Assembly (NCBI GenBank): GCA_945910005.1
Contig: OX246737.1
Location: 78,361,054-78,425,053, forward strand
DNA length: 64,000 nucleotides
Direction: 5' to 3'
From: Isoperla grammatica
Lineage: Eukaryota > Arthropoda > Insecta > Plecoptera > Perlodidae
This document shows positions 44,753-54,724 of this stretch, piece after piece. Below the pieces are notes generated by a model. That model was not told the DNA's origin, made no database searches, and saw nothing but the letters and a program-made list of their open reading frames with translations. The position numbers were made by a program, and so were the translations under genes. Every line of letters begins with the position of its first letter. The first letter of the stretch is position 1.

Positions 44753-45415
44753 ACGATGTATCAAGCAATTTCCCATCCACCTTACCACCTCCACTCGGTA
44801 CCAGCTGAGCGCTCACGAGAACAGGGGCGTAGGAACGGGGGGGGGGGGGGGTCAAGCCAGCAAGTGGGGGGTATGAGTGTCTCATGCTAACAAATGCTAG
44901 GTCATCACCATTCCGGACTACCTATCCTATCAACAGCTCCCTTACTCTCTTGCCAAGCCCCACAACTCAATACTTAATAATTCTCTTCAAAGTTCTATTT
45001 TTTAGTTTAGGTTTTCTGCTTTTTGTATTACACAAACGACAGTATTTCAGTATTACATCCAGTCCGGTATTTTTTCTGAAACGCTCAGAAATCATTCAAG
45101 AACCCCTGATTTTAAAAAATTTCGCCTGCGGCACTGTTTTGGGGGGATGGCCCCCCAAACCAATTGATATTTTTAACTCACTCAAAAAGTCACTTGTGCT
45201 TGTGCTGCCGTCTTCATTTTGAAATATGGCAATCCTAATCAACCCCCCCCCCCCCCCCACCCACCCACTACAAAAATAGTTCTTTCGCCCCTGCGCGAAA
45301 ATGGCATGCGGGGAGGGTTGCGGTAGACTGCAGACCCATCAAACCAGGTGTCGTTGAAAGTAGCAATCTTTTGATATAATTAAATGTTATAATTTCTCAA
45401 TTACATTTCAGATAT

Positions 45416-45697
45416 TATTAATAATAACTTTTCGTAGGAATCCCTGTTATAGGGTGCACACCAGCTTTACCTGATGTGTCCCTCTTCAGGTGACTAACTA
45501 GGTATTTTAGGGTGTTTGGATAGTTAGACAGGAATGCCCGAGGGCTGATAGTATGACTCAATCCCAGCATTCGCCTTTACGACTGAGGGAAACCTCGGAA
45601 AAAACCTTCAGTCAGGACTGCCGGTGGCCGGAATCGAACCGGTGACCTCCCGAATTAGAGTCTCGCGTTTTACCGCTAATGCTACTTCTATCGGTAT
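45416..45697 (-). mobile_element. tRNA-derived SINE
   Basis: On the minus strand the head has an A-box-like TAGCGGTAAAACGCG (45664-45678) and a B box GGTTCGATTCC (45630-45640), the internal RNA polymerase III promoter of a tRNA. A body with 'ttttttccgaggtttccctc' follows, then a short TTATTAAT-type tail. Both ends are bordered by the 10-bp duplication TTTCAGATAT (45406-45415 and 45698-45707). It sits inside the left arm of the hairpin transposon. Confidence 0.88.
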
Positions 45698-46182
45698 TTT
45701 CAGATATATTGAATAATCACGAAACATTGATATAAAATTAACTTGGAATTTAAATAAAATAGCTTGAAACTGTCTATTTTATAGCAATGGTCTCATTATC
45801 ATAATTTACAGGCTACGCTAAAATCGTTAATATTCAAGCTATTTTTAAAATTCAAAATTAATTTTATTATTTTGTTCGTGATTATTCCATATATATCTGA
45901 AAAGCAAATTGCGCACTGTAGCATCTAACTACAAAAAAGGATTTTTTTTTTTTAACAATGATACCTGGCTTGATGGGTCTGCGGTCTACCGCAATCTTCC
46001 TCGCATTCCTTTTCGCGAGCGCTCAGCTGGTACTGAGTGGCAGTGGAAGGGAGTGGGAGTGGGCGGGGGGGGGGGGGGGGGGGTGGAGAGGAAATGGCTT
46101 GATACCTTGCATCATTTATTAGATAATCCGTGACGACAACACCTTGCTTCTTTCCCCGACGACCCTATAGTGATCTGTTAGC

Positions 46183-46250
46183 TGTGTCAAGGTCATCTTG
46201 GCCTCCGCTAGGCGGAGATCAAGTAGACCTTGGGCTACGTTCCGATCTCT
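46183..46250. repeat. Dispersed repeat with CCTCCGCTAGGCGGAG palindrome
   Basis: A block 'tcttggcctccgctaggcgg' 'agatcaagtagaccttggg' recurs near 48775-49020 (about three copies, some inverted) and 53750-53830. The core is a near-perfect palindrome. The function is unknown. Confidence 0.7.
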
Positions 46251-46291
46251 GAACCATCAGTGATCCGGATGTGAAGGTCACAAGACTTAGG

Positions 46292-48766
46292 CCCGGTTTC
46301 ACCTAAGCATTTAAATCGGAGATTAGCTTGATCGGCGCTATCATTAACGTTTCATAAACAAATAATTGTACATAATATATTGAAATCAATGCATTTTTTT
46401 ATTCCAGAATTGAGTAATTAATTAGTGTCAGCGTTAGAGTAGCTATAAAATATCATACAGTTTTTTTACTGGTATTTACACTAATTTTCATGGAAAATGA
46501 GAAATAATAATCAGTAACCAGTAAGTCACCAACAAGAGTTCTTTCAGATTAGTAATTTGTTGTGCATTATTGGATCCTTTAATAAAGTGCATACAGAAGG
46601 CCATGACCGAAGTTTAGCTCTGTGTTCAGATAAGTATAACAATGGATATTCGATCTACCTGTTAAAGGCACACTAAACCCTCACATTTCGTTTAAAACGT
46701 GTAATTGTAAGCCTTATCTGTAACGGTTAGTGCATGTGTCAAGTTGCCTAGTGTATTCAAACTCTTGAAATCCAAGAAAAAGTGTTTCGCCCCAGGCGTT
46801 GTGACGTAGATGAAACTACGCGCTACTCGCTGCACATGGAGCATCGTCTGAGTTTCGAGGCCCGCGCAAATATATCTCGTCGTCCAGATCCATCTAATTC
46901 ACTTGAGCACAAATCAAACATACCACTGAATTCGTCTTTTTTCGGTCTACACGATGAATGTTTAAACAACCTTCTACCATGTATGCAACTTATTCAATAA
47001 AATGTTAAACATGAAGCAATAACTACATAATTTAGATGGAAACACAACCAATTTCAAGCAAATGTTATGAAGAGCTAGCTTTAAAAATCAGAATTCCAAC
47101 AAGCCTATCAAGTTAACTGATATATTTAGATATTACAAGCAGAAAAACAGCAAGAAATTGATGAAAATTTAGTCGATTATCTTATGTATATAATAATGCG
47201 TGTTGTCCGTTCACTGCCGCGGAGTACAACTCGGTGAGCGCGGGCAAAGCCGCCGATGGCCTGTCAAGCTTTAATAGCTTGGCTGAAAACATAGACGCAT
47301 TTGTACATTGTACAAAATAAAATGTTTCAATTATAAACTTATTAGTTGTAAGTCTCAATCTATTGCTATCAACACTTACATAAACAAATAAATAAAAAAA
47401 CGCATAGATAATTACTTCGAATAACTGAACAAACTATATTTTGAATTTGAAATACAAAATAATACTACAGTTATTAAGACGAAACAAAGAAGCTTAAACG
47501 AGATATTATTAATATTAGTATTGCGGTTATCAAGATTTGTAATTTTAGTTACCGGCAATTTTTAGCCACAGAATTTCCATTGATGCCAATAATAAAATAA
47601 AGTCAATATATTAATAATAGTATAATATAATAATAAAAGTAATAATACCACCAATAATTACAATAATAATAATGATAATGATGCAAACACGAATAATATG
47701 TAAATCACGCACACGCACACAACCAAACCATGACACACACGACTTAATTGTAGTTTTGACGTGTTCTTAAGGCCTATTTAATATATTTGTATCAATTATT
47801 ATTATTATTATTTCGAGGCCTGACTGGTACTAAACATACACAACGCAAGAGAAATCAATACAATGTTTTTATAGACGATAGTAAAGACTAGTAGCTTTGA
47901 CTGATCTCGATCTACGCAGCTCACTGGATATATTCGCGGACGTATCAGGCAGTAGGCCGCAACACGCGTTATATACACACGATAATCTGCTAAATTTCCA
48001 TCAATGTTTTGCTGGTTTTCTGCTTGTAATATCTAAACATTTCAGTTAACATGATAGGCTGGTTGGAATCCTGATTTTTAAAGCTAGCTCTTCATAACAT
48101 TTGCTTGAAATTGGTTGTGTTTCCATCTAAATTATGTAGTTATTGCTTCATGTTTAACATTTTATTGAATAAGTTGCATACATGGTAGAAGGTTGTTTAA
48201 ACATTCATCGTGTAGACCGAAGTAAGACGAATTCAGTGGTATGTTTGATTTGTGCTCAAGTGAATAAGATGGATCTAGACGACGAGATATATTTGCGCGG
48301 CCCTCGAAACTCAGACGATGCTCCATATGCAGCGAGCAGCGCGTAGTTTCATCTACGTCACAACGCCTGGGGCGAAACACTTATTCTTGGATTTCAAGAG
48401 TTTGAATACACGAAGCAACTTGACACATGCACTAACCGTTACAGATTAGGCTTATAATTACACGTTTTAAACGAAATGTGAGGGTTCAGTGGGCCTTTAA
48501 GACTTTGTTTTGATTACATGGTTATTTACAAGAACAAACGAACGTTGCAACAAAATTACAATACGTTCCAACATATTTCATTGTTGAGTGTAAATACCTG
48601 TCATTGTAGGATGTTTTATAACTACTCTAAAACTGACGCTTATTAATTTCTCAGTTCTGGAAAATAACAATGTACAATATTTTCACTGGATGCTAGATTA
48701 TTTTTTTATGAAAACTTGGTGATTGCACTGATCAAACTAATCTCTGATTTAAATACGTTGGGTATC
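46292..48766. mobile_element. Outer inverted-repeat element (Harbinger-like start)
   Basis: The left arm (46292-~46490), beginning GGCCCGGTTTCACC and 'catttaaatcggagattag', is inverted in the right arm (~48575-48766), which contains 'ctaatctctgatttaaat'. The arms are ~200 bases with about 75-80% identity by eye. They flank a separate TTAA element, so this older MITE was split by a later insertion. Superfamily assignment rests only on the terminus. Confidence 0.65.
46672..48500. mobile_element. TTAA-flanked element with ~500-bp inverted arms
   Basis: TTAA (46672-46675 and 48497-48500) borders the inverted ends AGGCACACTAAACCCTC and the reverse complement of AGGCCCACTGAACCCTC. The arms (46676-~47160 and ~47990-48496) are highly similar and even share a 72-codon ORF in the same place (46782-47000 +, 48162-48380 -). 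TTAA duplications are typical of piggyBac and Kolobok superfamilies. No transposase is recognised in the ~830-base middle. Confidence 0.85.
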
Positions 48767-48774
48767 TGTAGGCT

Positions 48775-49020
48775 GTTTCAAGGTCTACTTGATCTCCGCC
48801 TAGCGGAGGCTCGTTGAACTCCCAAGTCACGAGTTCGACGAACCTCCCCTAGGTGGAGATCAAGTTGACCTTGGGCTGTGTTCTTATCAAGTAACCGTGG
48901 CGGTGCATGCTGAACTCTCAGATGATCCGGATGTAAAGTTCATGAGCCTCAGTGATCTATAGGCTGTGTTCTGCAAGGTCAGTTTGATCTTCGCCTAGCG
49001 GAGGCTCGTTGATCTCGCAA
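48775..49020. repeat. Three copies of the CTCCGCCTAGCGGAG palindrome repeat
   Basis: GATCTCCGCCTAGCGGAGGC occurs at ~48790, a diverged form at ~48846 and another at ~48990, each with neighbouring 'ttgaccttgggctgtgttc'-like sequence. Related copies are at 46183 and 53755. Confidence 0.7.
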
Positions 49021-49148
49021 GCTAGGTCGTCGCAGTTGGTTCTACAATGTTAAAAATCAATATTACCAACAGGAAAAACATTAAAGACAATATATGAAGT
49101 GACCTGTCATAATAACTCTTATCTAAAAGGACATATCATCACACAATT

Positions 49149-49823
49149 TTAAAGGATAGTCAGGTGAAAAAATAAAATACAACTATTTGTATATGTCCAA
49201 CCTCAAATATGGAAAACATGACTAAAAGATACCATACTTTAAAAGCAGGCGGTTAAAAAATTAAAGAAAACGCGATTTTTTGGCTTGTTGCTACCAAGTA
49301 GCACTGAGCAACTCTATGGTTATTTCCATATAAAATAAATGTTACCTCGAGATAGAAAAAACACCGCTAAAATAGAGCACTTATCAAAAATCGATCAGAA
49401 GGTTTAATGTGCATCGTTTCCCTACCGATAACATGCTTCTTAGTACCAACGTGTACTTCTACAAAATACCCTACAATTAATTTTTGTGTGACATGATGTG
49501 TAGAAACGTTGCATTCTGTTTTGAGTGGCACTGTCCGCAGTCGCCGAGTGTTTCGCGGAGCGCTGGCTGGTCTCGTATAACACAATGAGTGCTCTGTCTA
49601 TCGGGAAGGCACTAGCGAGCTCAGAACCGATACAGCTGTACTACGCCTTAGAAGAAAAATGCAGCAGAGTTGGCGAAGGGAATCTAGTAGAATAGCTAAA
49701 TGTTCACTATTTTGTTTCTTGCATTGAAGCAACCTATATCAATTTTATTGTACTCATAACTGAATGTCATGCACTTATGACTCATTGGTGATTTTTTAGT
49801 TTTTCACCTGACTTTTCATTTAA
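49149..49823. mobile_element. TTAA-flanked MITE with GTCAGGTGAAAAA ends
   Basis: TTAA at 49149-49152 and 49820-49823 borders the inverted termini 'aggatagtcaggtgaaaaa' and 'tttttcacctgacttttc'. It is 675 bases long. A 72-codon minus-strand ORF at 49367-49585 has no recognised domain. Confidence 0.7.
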
Positions 49824-50397
49824 GACTGTTACTCATTGCATTCGATCAAAATGTCTCATTTACGGTTTTTAAGCAAATTATTTGTTTACATGCGTGGGCG
49901 TACAGCAAAAACTCACTAAGTAACATTTTGGTTGTTCTGAGATAAATTAACTTTAAGTTTGATTTTGGTATGAAAAATACAGTTTTAATCCAAACTTGTT
50001 GCATTTTTTACATATGGTTAAGAACAATGTTATTTTTAAGAAATGTATTACAAAATTATGATAATATTTTTAATATAGGCACAAAAAAAAAATTGCACTT
50101 AATGATTTTTTGCACACCATAATAATTGCTTGAATGATGTAGTTATCCATTTTTGTCATTGGGTAATATTATTATTTTTGCCGTTTGCCGCCGTTAATAA
50201 AAGGATAATATTATTATTAGGGTTGCCGTTTGATATGAATTTGAATATCGATAATCATGCATGTGCAATCGATTATCGATCGATTAATATCGATATTGTT
50301 ATTTACTATCGGTTGTTTAAAATTTAATCATACCGATCAATGTACTGATTACGAAACGGCAACACCAATTTTTATAGTCATTGTGCACAATTGTTAA

Positions 50398-52770
50398 TTA
50401 ATCTTCTTCATCACTTTCGTCTTCGATATCAGCGTCTGGCAAGGTGTTTGTGGCAGCTGCCGATGTTGGTAAGCCTTCGTACCATCCATGGAATTCGATG
50501 GGAATTGCTCCTTTTTTGCACAGTTTTAGAAGATCTCGCTTCTTCTCCAAACTTATTGGAAGTTCTTGTGAGAATGCTTTCTTAATGCCCGAGTTGGCAG
50601 ATCGCGGGCGACCCCTTCTTCCATACATATCGATAACTTTGTACTCGCTATGATGATCATATCGATATTTCACCTGCCCAACGTGGGCCTTTTCATAGCG
50701 AAAACATTTTACTTTAAGCCAATTGACCTTGTTACCATCAATATCTTTAGTAGTGTTTTTAATTATTTGACTTGATAGGTCATGCAAGTCCAGAATGTCA
50801 GTAAAATGTAATTCTTTTACCCCATACGCGGCTCGGGTTTGGTTTCGACCACGCTTGGATCGGGCTAAGCGAAATATGTTCAACCAATCCTTCATGGTGT
50901 ACACTGGAACATGCTTCTTTTGGGATTCGATAGCTGAATGCATGCTGTCGACTTCCATGTAGGTGTGGCCACTCTCTAGATACTTCTGTTCTATAACCTG
51001 AAGGTGAGCACTATGCTGCACCGTATGCAATAATAGTGAAGCAATATGCTGGTTTCGGTTTTGCCCACCGGCTGTGTCCGAAAACAATGAAACCTCAGTA
51101 ACGTGTTCTGGAAGTTGGTGTATCCATGCATTCAGGGCAGTTCCCACCTCAGAACTTCCTTTTTTGCCATTCAGCTCCGTCCACGCGTAGCAATATGCGT
51201 CATTAGGAGTTTTCGCTTCGTAAATTGTTAGGTTGTAGGCGCATAGCTTTCTGCTGTAGTACATACTTGACACATCACTCGACGGTATTTGCAATACACT
51301 TTGCAAGTCAAATGTTGCCGATTGAAATGTGTCATCATCATTGGCCCTCTGCTTGTCAATTTCTTTTGAAGCATTGCAATCTTTTTTGCGTTCCTGGTGC
51401 TCATTATATTCCTCTGACATATCGATTTTGGCTTGACCAATTGCTGATACATACTTGGCACATGTTAAACATTGGTCTTTTTTGGGTTTGAAGAAAGACA
51501 AATTGTATTGGGTGCCAAAAATCCTTTTGTAAGTTATCAGGCTTACTGGTGTAGAATGTTTGTTTTCACACTCTTTCTTGTATAGTGAATACATTTTGCT
51601 AATCGAAAGATTACTGTCCAAATACTTTCGTTTAGTGCTTTGCCTAGCATAATGTGACTCCATTACGGGAAAGAGTTCAATGTGATCTTTAACTTTACGA
51701 ACAGACTCATCTGACGTTTTGTTCACGGAAGCTTTTTCCCCACGCTTGTCCTTAGTTGAAAAAGAACCATCTAACCCAATTCCGTTAAATGCCGAATTAA
51801 CTGGTCCATTGCTAATATTGAGAGTTTTCAGGAAAAAACTTTGGCATACACGGACTTTTCTTTCCATTTTTATAAAATGATACGCTCTTGAATTCTTTCT
51901 TAGTTTCGAACCTTCACGTCCATTTCTCCTCACTGGCTCATTACTAGAAATCATTAAAATGAGAAAGTCTTTCTTTCTTTCATATGAGTCTAAAATCCAG
52001 TAGGCATGGCAAATTCTATTCCTGTCCTCCTCTGAGAAAAGTTGAGTGCATTTAAAACGGCAACCTGCACAATCTACTTGCTGTGGAGATTTTGCAGGTT
52101 GTAAGCCTTTTTTTGTTGTGTAAGGAAGGCATTTATTTCGGTTGGTTCTTAACACATTCTTTTTCCAAGTTGTAGGATCAGCTTTCTTCCATCGATTTCG
52201 GACTGTTTTACGAGCACCCTCATCTTCATCTCTTTCCTCTTCCTGAACGACAATAGTAGGCCTTTCATTCACACCTTCCACTGCGACTTCGTCAACAATA
52301 ATTCCGCCTGCAGCAAGTAGATCAACTGCGACTTCAGCCGTGACAACATCGAGATCAATTTCCTGTTCAGTTTCCACATCCATTTCCATGACTTCATTAG
52401 CAAAAACTAAACCCATAGTGAGTACGTCGTGCTCAACTTCGTCTAAGACTTCAACCGGTGGTTCTGTTGCCCTTAGTGAATTGTCCATTTCCATTTCAAG
52501 TCCATTTTCTGAAAATAAACGTTGGCCTATTAATAATATTTTTACTCCATTAAAGTTTATTTTATTAGTTCTACTTTATTAGACCTCATCTAGGTCTACT
52601 TAAATTTTGCACAGTCAGAATCACTCACCATGCTCATCTAAATCAGAACAGTGTGACGACGAGCTGTCAATATTAGATTCAATGTAATCTGGGTCTGAAA
52701 TATCGCCGGATTCAATGTCAGAGTTGTCTAACATTAGCAGAATATCCTCGTCACTATGTTTCATTGTCAT
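50398..52770 (-). CDS. Two-exon DDE transposase, 750 aa, apparently intact
   Basis: Exon 1 (52770-52629, 142 bases) encodes MTMKHSDEDILLMLDNSD and an acidic stretch. The intron (52628-52509) begins GTGAGT and ends TTTTCAG. Exon 2 (52508-50398) continues in frame to the stop. The join gives exactly 751 codons including the stop. A Cys-rich segment (CAGCRFKC, then KDQCLTCAKY) suggests zinc binding. Candidate catalytic acids are Asp in TFDLQSVLQ (~residue 448), Asp in LFSDTAGGQNRN (~525) and Glu in DSMHSAIE (~575), in an RNase H-like order. The N- and C-termini are acidic. I believe this is the Sola (perhaps Sola2) transposase type, also catalogued under a DUF name. Intact frame and ends suggest the element could be active. 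Confidence 0.85.
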
Positions 52771-52789
52771 AGTAAACCTAAAGAAAAAT

Positions 52790-53220
52790 CTTAAATTAGC
52801 CTAGGCCTAACACTGGAAACATTATGTATGGCCATCAGGCCTATACTCGAAGCCTAAACTTGTGCAAAAATGTGGGGTTATACTAGGCTCTAGACCTAGA
52901 CCTAACACTGAAAACAATAGGCCTAGACTTGTGCAAAGTGTGGAGTTATACTAGGCCTTAAACTGGAATATGTATGGCCAATAGGCCTATACTGAAGGCC
53001 TAGGCCTAGACTTGTGCAAAATGTGGGGTTATACTAGGCCCTATGCCTAGGCCTAGCCATAGCGTAGGCACATGGTAGAGACCTAGGATCAGTTTGGATC
53101 TTGCCTACAGAACAAGTAAGGTTAGGTAGGGGCTAGGCTTACTGAAGCCCTGGCCTAGGCCTACTAGGCTCTATTGAAATGACAAAATGCATAGCTACAT
53201 GGGTTCTAAGTTGAATTGTA
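52790..53220. repeat. AGGCCTA-rich stretch upstream of the transposase
   Basis: Many copies of 'taggcctag', 'ctaggccta' and 'acttgtgcaaa...gtggggttatactaggc' occur in a ~140-base loose tandem pattern. It lies between the transposase exon 1 and the right subterminal repeats and might include the promoter. Confidence 0.6.
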
Positions 53221-53664
53221 ATACTCCCAATTTATTATTACTTTAAATCACTTACCTTATTCAAAAGAATATCCTGGTGAGTTGACAGGCTGAGAACACA
53301 ATTCACCATCAATTCACAACAACATTATTATGATTAAAATGAAGTGTTTAGTAGGCGGTGATAGCTTCAACAGCTTTTGAAATGTGTTTTTTGTACTTAG
53401 TGACTTCTTGCATGCTACATTAAAAACATTATGTCTGATAATTACCAACAAAAACTCATTAAGTGCACTTAACCTCATTTTGCTGTCAATAAATGTTGCC
53501 TGTAAAGTTAGTGAAAAAAAGATCACCCCATTATTGAAAACTATAGGTAGCCTGCACTTAGTGAGTTTTTGCAGACTAAAGGCATTACATTTCTGGTTTT
53601 AATGAGTATAACCACTCAATTTCAACCCAAATGTTACTTAGTGAGTTTTTGCTGTACGCCCACG

Positions 53665-54122
53665 CATGATCTACTGCATATTTTTATTTGTAAACGTTGT
53701 TTTTGTAGTGGGCGACAAAATGGTGGTTTTGGTTCCCTTGCGACGACCTAAGTTGGGATTTCAACGAGCCTCCACTAGGCGGAGCTCACGTTGACCTTGG
53801 TGTTCCGATCAAGTAAACGAAGCAGCCCACGTAAAGTAGAGGAGCAGGATTGGTATTAAATTCATTCGGGAACAGTGGCTTTCATCCAATATGATTATTG
53901 ACATACTTGGATTACTCTACCCTGAGTTGAATTAGTAATCGGATGAATAAGAATGCAGTGTAAGCGTGATTTTACTGCGTCAGCAATCCTTTTAATGACT
54001 TGACGGGAATCACTAGATGCACATAGCATCAGCGTTGAGCGAAAAATATAATTCTCATTCAACGGTATCAGTGGCACGCTTTTAGGATTAAAATATAGTA
54101 TAGTATAACTGTATGGTGCAGG
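53665..54122. other. Flank with one palindrome repeat copy
   Basis: After the CATG duplication the sequence includes 'gagcctccactaggcggagc' at ~53767, related to the copies at 46.2 and 48.8-49.0 kb, and otherwise no recognisable gene. The 168-codon minus-strand ORF at 53895-54401 overlaps the sulfotransferase exon and is a shadow. Confidence 0.5.
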
Positions 54123-54324
54123 ATGGAACTGAAAATTGAGACCGTCTCGCACCCGCTGTTGGACCGGCTCCGAGCGAGTACCCGGCGTCTTTACACCGCC
54201 GGAAGTATCCGCATCTTTCCGTCCGGCTGCGTGTTCAACGAGTCTTTCCGTGAGCACGTGACACGGGTGACTTCGTTCAACGTGCGTCAAGACGACACGT
54301 GGGTTGTAACATTTCCCAAAACAG
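54123..54324 (+). CDS. Cytosolic sulfotransferase-like first coding exon
   Basis: The frame from ATG 54123 encodes an N-terminal region ending DDTWVVTFPKTG. This is the conserved PAPS-binding 5'-phosphosulfate loop of cytosolic sulfotransferases, which use PAPS to sulfate small alcohols, phenols and steroids. The frame breaks right after the loop Lys-Thr at an AG|GTATGT splice donor (54324/54325), the place where the next exon would supply the Gly-Thr-Thr-Trp. No matching second exon is seen before the window end, so the rest may lie further on, or the copy may be a fragment. It is the best candidate for a host gene here. The ATG is preceded by a TGCAGG that could itself be a splice acceptor. 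Confidence 0.7.
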
Positions 54325-54724
54325 GTATGTACCACATTCCCACGCCAGTGTTTGCATGGCCTAGAAGCTGCAATGAGTGTATTGCAATCATTCAACGTCA
54401 CAGTAAACTTTAATTAACATCCCTCCTCGCACCAACCCCACCACAAACGCCTTCTCTGAAATTTGTGTGTTAGTAATGGTATGTACTATAAATGTATCAT
54501 GTATTCATATTGAAAATCTGGAAAATGTTTAAAAAATTGTAGGTAAATTTTAATTTAAAAAAGGTACATCCTGTATTTTAACAATATTCATGTAGCTTCC
54601 ACATAAACTATTCATTTACTGATCAACCCAAACAATTTGATCTTAAAATTCTGGTCGTGTTGTTGCTGTAAGGATAACAAGTGCCTGATGTAATTTATTA
54701 TTCGCTATATGAATAACTTTTCCA

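Larger units (their letters stand above)
41875..46166. mobile_element. Inverted-repeat transposon carrying a satellite in one arm
   Basis: The left end 'gtcgtcggggaaagaagc' 'aaggtgtcgtcgtcacgg' is inverted at 46130-46166. After the satellite the left arm continues with 'caagcaatttcccatccacc', 'ggtaccagctgagcgctc' and later 'gcggtagactgcagaccc', each inverted in the right arm (45965-46110). The arms converge near 45800, so without the satellite and SINE this is a long hairpin element. It has no transposase. Confidence 0.78.
49893..53664 (-). mobile_element. Autonomous Sola-like DNA transposon, 3.8 kb
   Basis: The inverted ends CGTGGGCGTACAGC followed by 'aaaaactcactaagtaac' are present at 49893 and inverted at 53664. 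The palindromic 4-bp duplication CATG lies at 49889-49892 and 53665-53668. Subterminal copies of 'acttagtgagtttttgc' (near 53390, 53450, 53545, 53630 and, at the left, 49905 and 50092) look like transposase-binding repeats. A single two-exon transposase gene fills the interior. The 4-bp duplication and protein pattern fit the Sola superfamily (inference from memory). Confidence 0.85.

Noticed and set aside
45630..45690. A true tRNA gene on the minus strand
   Set aside because: A and B boxes are present, but the sequence continues as a SINE with target duplications and no clean cloverleaf acceptor stem was seen.
46782..47000. 72-codon ORF shared by both arms of the TTAA element
   Set aside because: Both copies exist because the arms are inverted duplicates. 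No domain is recognised.
53895..54401. 168-codon minus-strand ORF
   Set aside because: It lies antisense over the sulfotransferase exon and shows no recognisable domain.
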